Positions 61,536 to 64,000 of a DNA stretch of 64,000 nucleotides are shown here, piece after piece. Made by a program: the position numbers and the translations under genes. A model generated the notes under the pieces. The model was not told the origin of the DNA, made no database searches, and saw only the letters and a list, made by a program, of their open reading frames with translations. The stretch lies in NCBI RefSeq assembly GCF_001514115.1, contig NZ_KQ948465.1, positions 205,562 to 269,561 of the forward strand, in the 5' to 3' direction. Position 1 is the stretch's first letter, and the number at the start of each line of letters is the position of its first letter. The DNA comes from Streptomyces olivochromogenes (GTDB lineage Bacteria; Actinomycetota; Actinomycetes; Streptomycetales; Streptomycetaceae).

Positions 61536-61941
61536 ACGGGGTGGTGGACGGGCGGCCGGGAGGGGCGCAGGACCGGCGAGCGGAGGGCCGGCGGGAGAGT
61601 CGGCGGAGGGCCGGCGGGAAAGCCTGCGGAGGGAGCGGCGAGAAAGTCGGCGGAGGGGGCGGGAATACGTTCGGCCATCGCTGGTGTTGGAACCACTTGC
61701 CAGCAGACGTAAGACCTCCCCTGTGTGCCTGACCTGCCCCTTTGAGGGTCAGTTTGCCTTCAGGGGTGGGGGGTGCGTATGGTGGTAGATCGTTTGATCC
61801 CATTTGCCCGGCGCCATTGCAGAGAGCGCCGCGTGTGGCGCGTACTCTCCCTTGCCGTGGCCGGACCGCATAGAGGCGGTCGATTGCGACTTCACGGAGT
61901 TTGGGCGCGTGCCGAAGAACTCCGGAAGGTTCGCATTTCGC
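61536..61941 (+). other. leader region of the DEAD-box helicase
   Basis: About 400 nt. 61550-61670 has repeats of ggcggagggccggcgggaaag type. CTGACC/GGTCAG (61729-61752) may form a small hairpin. TTGCCT-N18-TATGGT (61754-61783) is a candidate promoter, giving a leader of about 150 nt that could fold and control translation. Confidence 0.4.
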
Positions 61942-64000
61942 ATGTCTGTTTCCAGTACTGATCACGTCGTCGTGCCCGAGAACAACGAGAACGACAACAA
62001 CGAGGGCGTCCAGGCCGCCGTCGAGACCGTGGAGACGGTCGAGACCGTCGACGCCGCCCCCGAGATCACCTTCGACTCCCTCGGCCTCCCCGAGGGCGTC
62101 GTCCGCAAGCTCGCCCAGAACGGTGTGACCACCCCGTTCCCGATCCAGGCCGCGACCATCCCGGACGCCCTGGCCGGCAAGGACATCCTCGGCCGTGGCC
62201 GCACCGGCTCCGGCAAGACCCTCTCCTTCGGTCTGCCGACCCTGGCGCGTCTCGCCGGCGGTCACACCGAGAAGAAGAAGCCGCGCGCCGTCATCCTCAC
62301 GCCGACCCGTGAGCTGGCCATGCAGGTCGCCGACGCGCTGCAGCCCTACGGCGACGTCCTCGGCCTGAAGATGAAGGTCGTCTGCGGCGGTACGTCGATG
62401 GGTAACCAGATCTACGCCCTGGAGCGCGGCGTCGACGTCCTCGTCGCCACCCCGGGCCGCCTGCGCGACATCATCAACCGCGGCGCCTGCTCGCTGGAGA
62501 ACGTCCAGGTGGCCGTTCTCGACGAGGCCGACCAGATGTCCGACCTGGGCTTCCTGCCCGAGGTCACCGAGCTGTTCGACCAGATCCCGGCCGGCGGCCA
62601 GCGGATGCTGTTCTCGGCCACCATGGAGAACGAGATCTCCACGCTGGTCAAGCGCTACCTGACCAACCCGGTCACGCACGAGGTCGACAGCGCCCAGGGC
62701 AACGTCACGACGATGTCCCACCACATCCTCATCGTGAAGCCCAAGGACAAGGCGCCGGTCACCGCCGCGATCGCCTCCCGCAAGGGCCGCACGATCATCT
62801 TCGTCCGCACCCAGCTGGGCGCCGACCGTATCGCCGAGCAGCTGCGCGACGCCGGTGTGAAGGCCGACGCGCTGCACGGCGGCATGACCCAGGGCGCCCG
62901 CACCCGGACGCTGGCCGACTTCAAGGACGGTTACGTCAACGCGCTCGTCGCGACCGACGTCGCCGCCCGCGGTATCCACGTCGACGGCATCGACCTCGTC
63001 CTGAACGTGGACCCGGCCGGTGACCACAAGGACTACCTGCACCGCTCCGGCCGTACGGCCCGTGCGGGCCGCAGTGGCACCGTGGTGTCCCTCTCCCTGC
63101 CGCACCAGCGCCGTCAGATCTTCCGGCTGATGGAGGACGCGGGCGTCGACGCCGCGCGTCACATCATCAACTCCGGTACGGCCTTCGAGCCCGAGGTCGC
63201 CGAGATCACCGGCGCCCGGTCGATGACCGAGGTCCAGGCCCAGTCGGCCGGCGACGCCGCGCAGCAGGCCGAGCGTGAGGTCTCGCAGCTCACCAAGGAG
63301 CTGGAGCGCGCGCAGCGTCGTGCGGTCGAGCTGCGTGGGGAGGCCGACCGTCTGGTGGCCCGTGCCGCGCGCGAGCGGGGCGAGGACCCGGAGGCGGCGG
63401 TCGTCGCGGCCGCGGAGGCCCTGGCGGAGCAGGCGGTGGCCGAGGCCCCTGCCGAGACGCCGGCCGTGTCCGAGCAGCCCGTCGCCGAGCGTTCGTCCTA
63501 CGAGTCGCGTCAGCGCCGTGACGAGCGGGGCAACTACGAGCGCCGCGACAACGACCGCGGTGACCGTGGTGGTTCCGGTTTCCGTCGGGACAACGACCGT
63601 CGTGATGACCGTGGTGGTCGTTCGTTCGAGCGTCGTGACGACCGCGGTGGCTCTGGCTTCCGTCGGGACAACGACCGTCGTGATGACCGTGGTGGTCGTT
63701 CGTTCGAGCGTCGTGACGACCGCGGTGGTTCCGGCTTCCGTCGGGACAACGACCGTCGTGATGACCGTGGTGGTCGTTCGTTCGAGCGTCGTGACGACCG
63801 CGGTGGTTCCGGCTTCCGTCGGGACAACGACCGTCGTGACGACCGTGGCGGCTTCGACCGTGACCGTCGGGACGGCGACCGTGGTGGTCGTACCTTCGAG
63901 CGTCGTGACGACCGCGGTGGCTCCGGCTTCCGCCGGGACAACGACCGTGGCACCGCCGGCCGTACCTTCGAGCGTCGCGACGACCGTGGCGGTCACCGTG
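61942..64000 (+). CDS. DEAD-box RNA helicase with arginine/glycine repeat tail (3' truncated)
   Basis: At least 686 residues. An acidic start (VVVPENNENDNNEG) precedes Q motif FDSLGLPEGVVRKLAQNGVTTPFPIQ, motif I GRTGSGKT, Ia PTRELAMQ, II LDEADQMS, III SAT, and VI HRSGRTARAG. After the helicase core come a coiled region and an RGG-like tail (RDDRGGRSFERRDDRGGSGF) in tandem repeats. Resembles RhlE/CsdA-type helicases that remodel RNA in the cold and in ribosome assembly; the stop is beyond the window. Confidence 0.93.
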   Translation, partial: MSVSSTDHVVVPENNENDNNEGVQAAVETVETVETVDAAPEITFDSLGLPEGVVRKLAQNGVTTPFPIQAATIPDALAGKDILGRGRTGSGKTLSFGLPTLARLAGGHTEKKKPRAVILTPTRELAMQVADALQPYGDVLGLKMKVVCGGTSMGNQIYALERGVDVLVATPGRLRDIINRGACSLENVQVAVLDEADQMSDLGFLPEVTELFDQIPAGGQRMLFSATMENEISTLVKRYLTNPVTHEVDSAQGNVTTMSHHILIVKPKDKAPVTAAIASRKGRTIIFVRTQLGADRIAEQLRDAGVKADALHGGMTQGARTRTLADFKDGYVNALVATDVAARGIHVDGIDLVLNVDPAGDHKDYLHRSGRTARAGRSGTVVSLSLPHQRRQIFRLMEDAGVDAARHIINSGTAFEPEVAEITGARSMTEVQAQSAGDAAQQAEREVSQLTKELERAQRRAVELRGEADRLVARAARERGEDPEAAVVAAAEALAEQAVAEAPAETPAVSEQPVAERSSYESRQRRDERGNYERRDNDRGDRGGSGFRRDNDRRDDRGGRSFERRDDRGGSGFRRDNDRRDDRGGRSFERRDDRGGSGFRRDNDRRDDRGGRSFERRDDRGGSGFRRDNDRRDDRGGFDRDRRDGDRGGRTFERRDDRGGSGFRRDNDRGTAGRTFERRDDRGGHR
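63583..63894. repeat. 78-bp tandem repeat in the helicase tail
   Basis: Copies start at 63583, 63661, 63739 and 63817, encoding a 26-residue Arg/Asp/Gly unit; copies are nearly identical at the DNA level, showing recent expansion. Confidence 0.9.

Noticed and set aside
61054..63996. 980-aa open frame opposite the DEAD-box helicase
   Set aside because: Shadow; its Thr/Val repeats are the antisense of the RGG-like repeat.

Overview
This window is a contiguous piece of chromosome from a Streptomyces (very high GC, GTG/TTG starts, bldC, an lsr2 paralogue, Tat-exported lipoproteins and hydrolases, mycothiol-type enzymes, a DmdR/IdeR iron box). From general knowledge, the gene order upp - dnaX - purD - purC - lsrL - purSQL - purF - purM - DUF3073 - vdh - bldC - hrpA is that of the conserved core of the Streptomyces chromosome, so most of the window is vertically inherited housekeeping sequence with a few accessory insertions.

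Layout. 0-5 kb: a tRNA-adenosine-deaminase-associated protein (cut by the window edge), upp, a LytR C-terminal-domain protein, an orphan VapB-family antitoxin-like gene and a HerA-like ATPase. 5-7.6 kb: small exported protein, HdeD-like membrane protein, HhH-GPD protein and siderophore-interacting flavoprotein. At 7617-7635 an iron box separates that flavoprotein from a divergent 922-aa fusion of a penicillin-acylase-type Ntn hydrolase with a siderophore-type GNAT acyltransferase. 10.5-15.3 kb: CopC-CopD, an ECF sigma factor translationally coupled to a CU044_5270-family membrane protein, and a phosphorothioate-DNA-type HNH endonuclease. 15.4-22.6 kb is the most accessory-looking stretch: GtrA-like protein, divergent Tat-exported esterase and ceramidase-like hydrolase, and two related lipoproteins around a VOC protein, ending at the 3' end of tRNA-Ser(GGA).

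22.7-31.7 kb: SRP RNA, dnaX, purD, a large membrane protein resembling an M48 peptidase without its zinc motif, a DMFase-like protein, purC. 31.7-36.5 kb: two tRNA-Gly(GCC), one structurally odd tRNA-Gly(UCC), a four-gene ABC transporter/two-component operon, and lsrL. 36.9-47.1 kb: purSQL (each start overlapping the previous stop by 4 nt), an MFS exporter with a divergent TetR regulator, a mycothiol-dependent isomerase-family protein, a 51-bp minisatellite, a META-domain lipoprotein, purF, purM. 47-52 kb: DUF3073, valine dehydrogenase, a hypothetical protein, bldC behind a 0.7-kb leader, a DUF6274 protein and tRNA-Asp. 52-64 kb: HrpA helicase, membrane and secreted proteins, a tRNA-Glu/Asp/Phe operon, a membrane metallophosphoesterase, a zincin-like metallopeptidase, a lipoprotein, and a DEAD-box RNA helicase with an arginine/glycine-rich repeat tail that runs off the right edge.

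The genes hang together in three ways. De novo purine synthesis (purD, C, S, Q, L, F, M) plus pyrimidine salvage (upp) forms a dispersed biosynthetic set. Many promoters here have a -10 box exactly 6-7 nt upstream of the start codon, implying leaderless mRNAs. Two elements deserve most attention: the iron-box-controlled acylase-acyltransferase fusion, and the tRNA-Gly(UCC) in which both the D-loop and T-loop partners of the tertiary 18-55 contact are altered.
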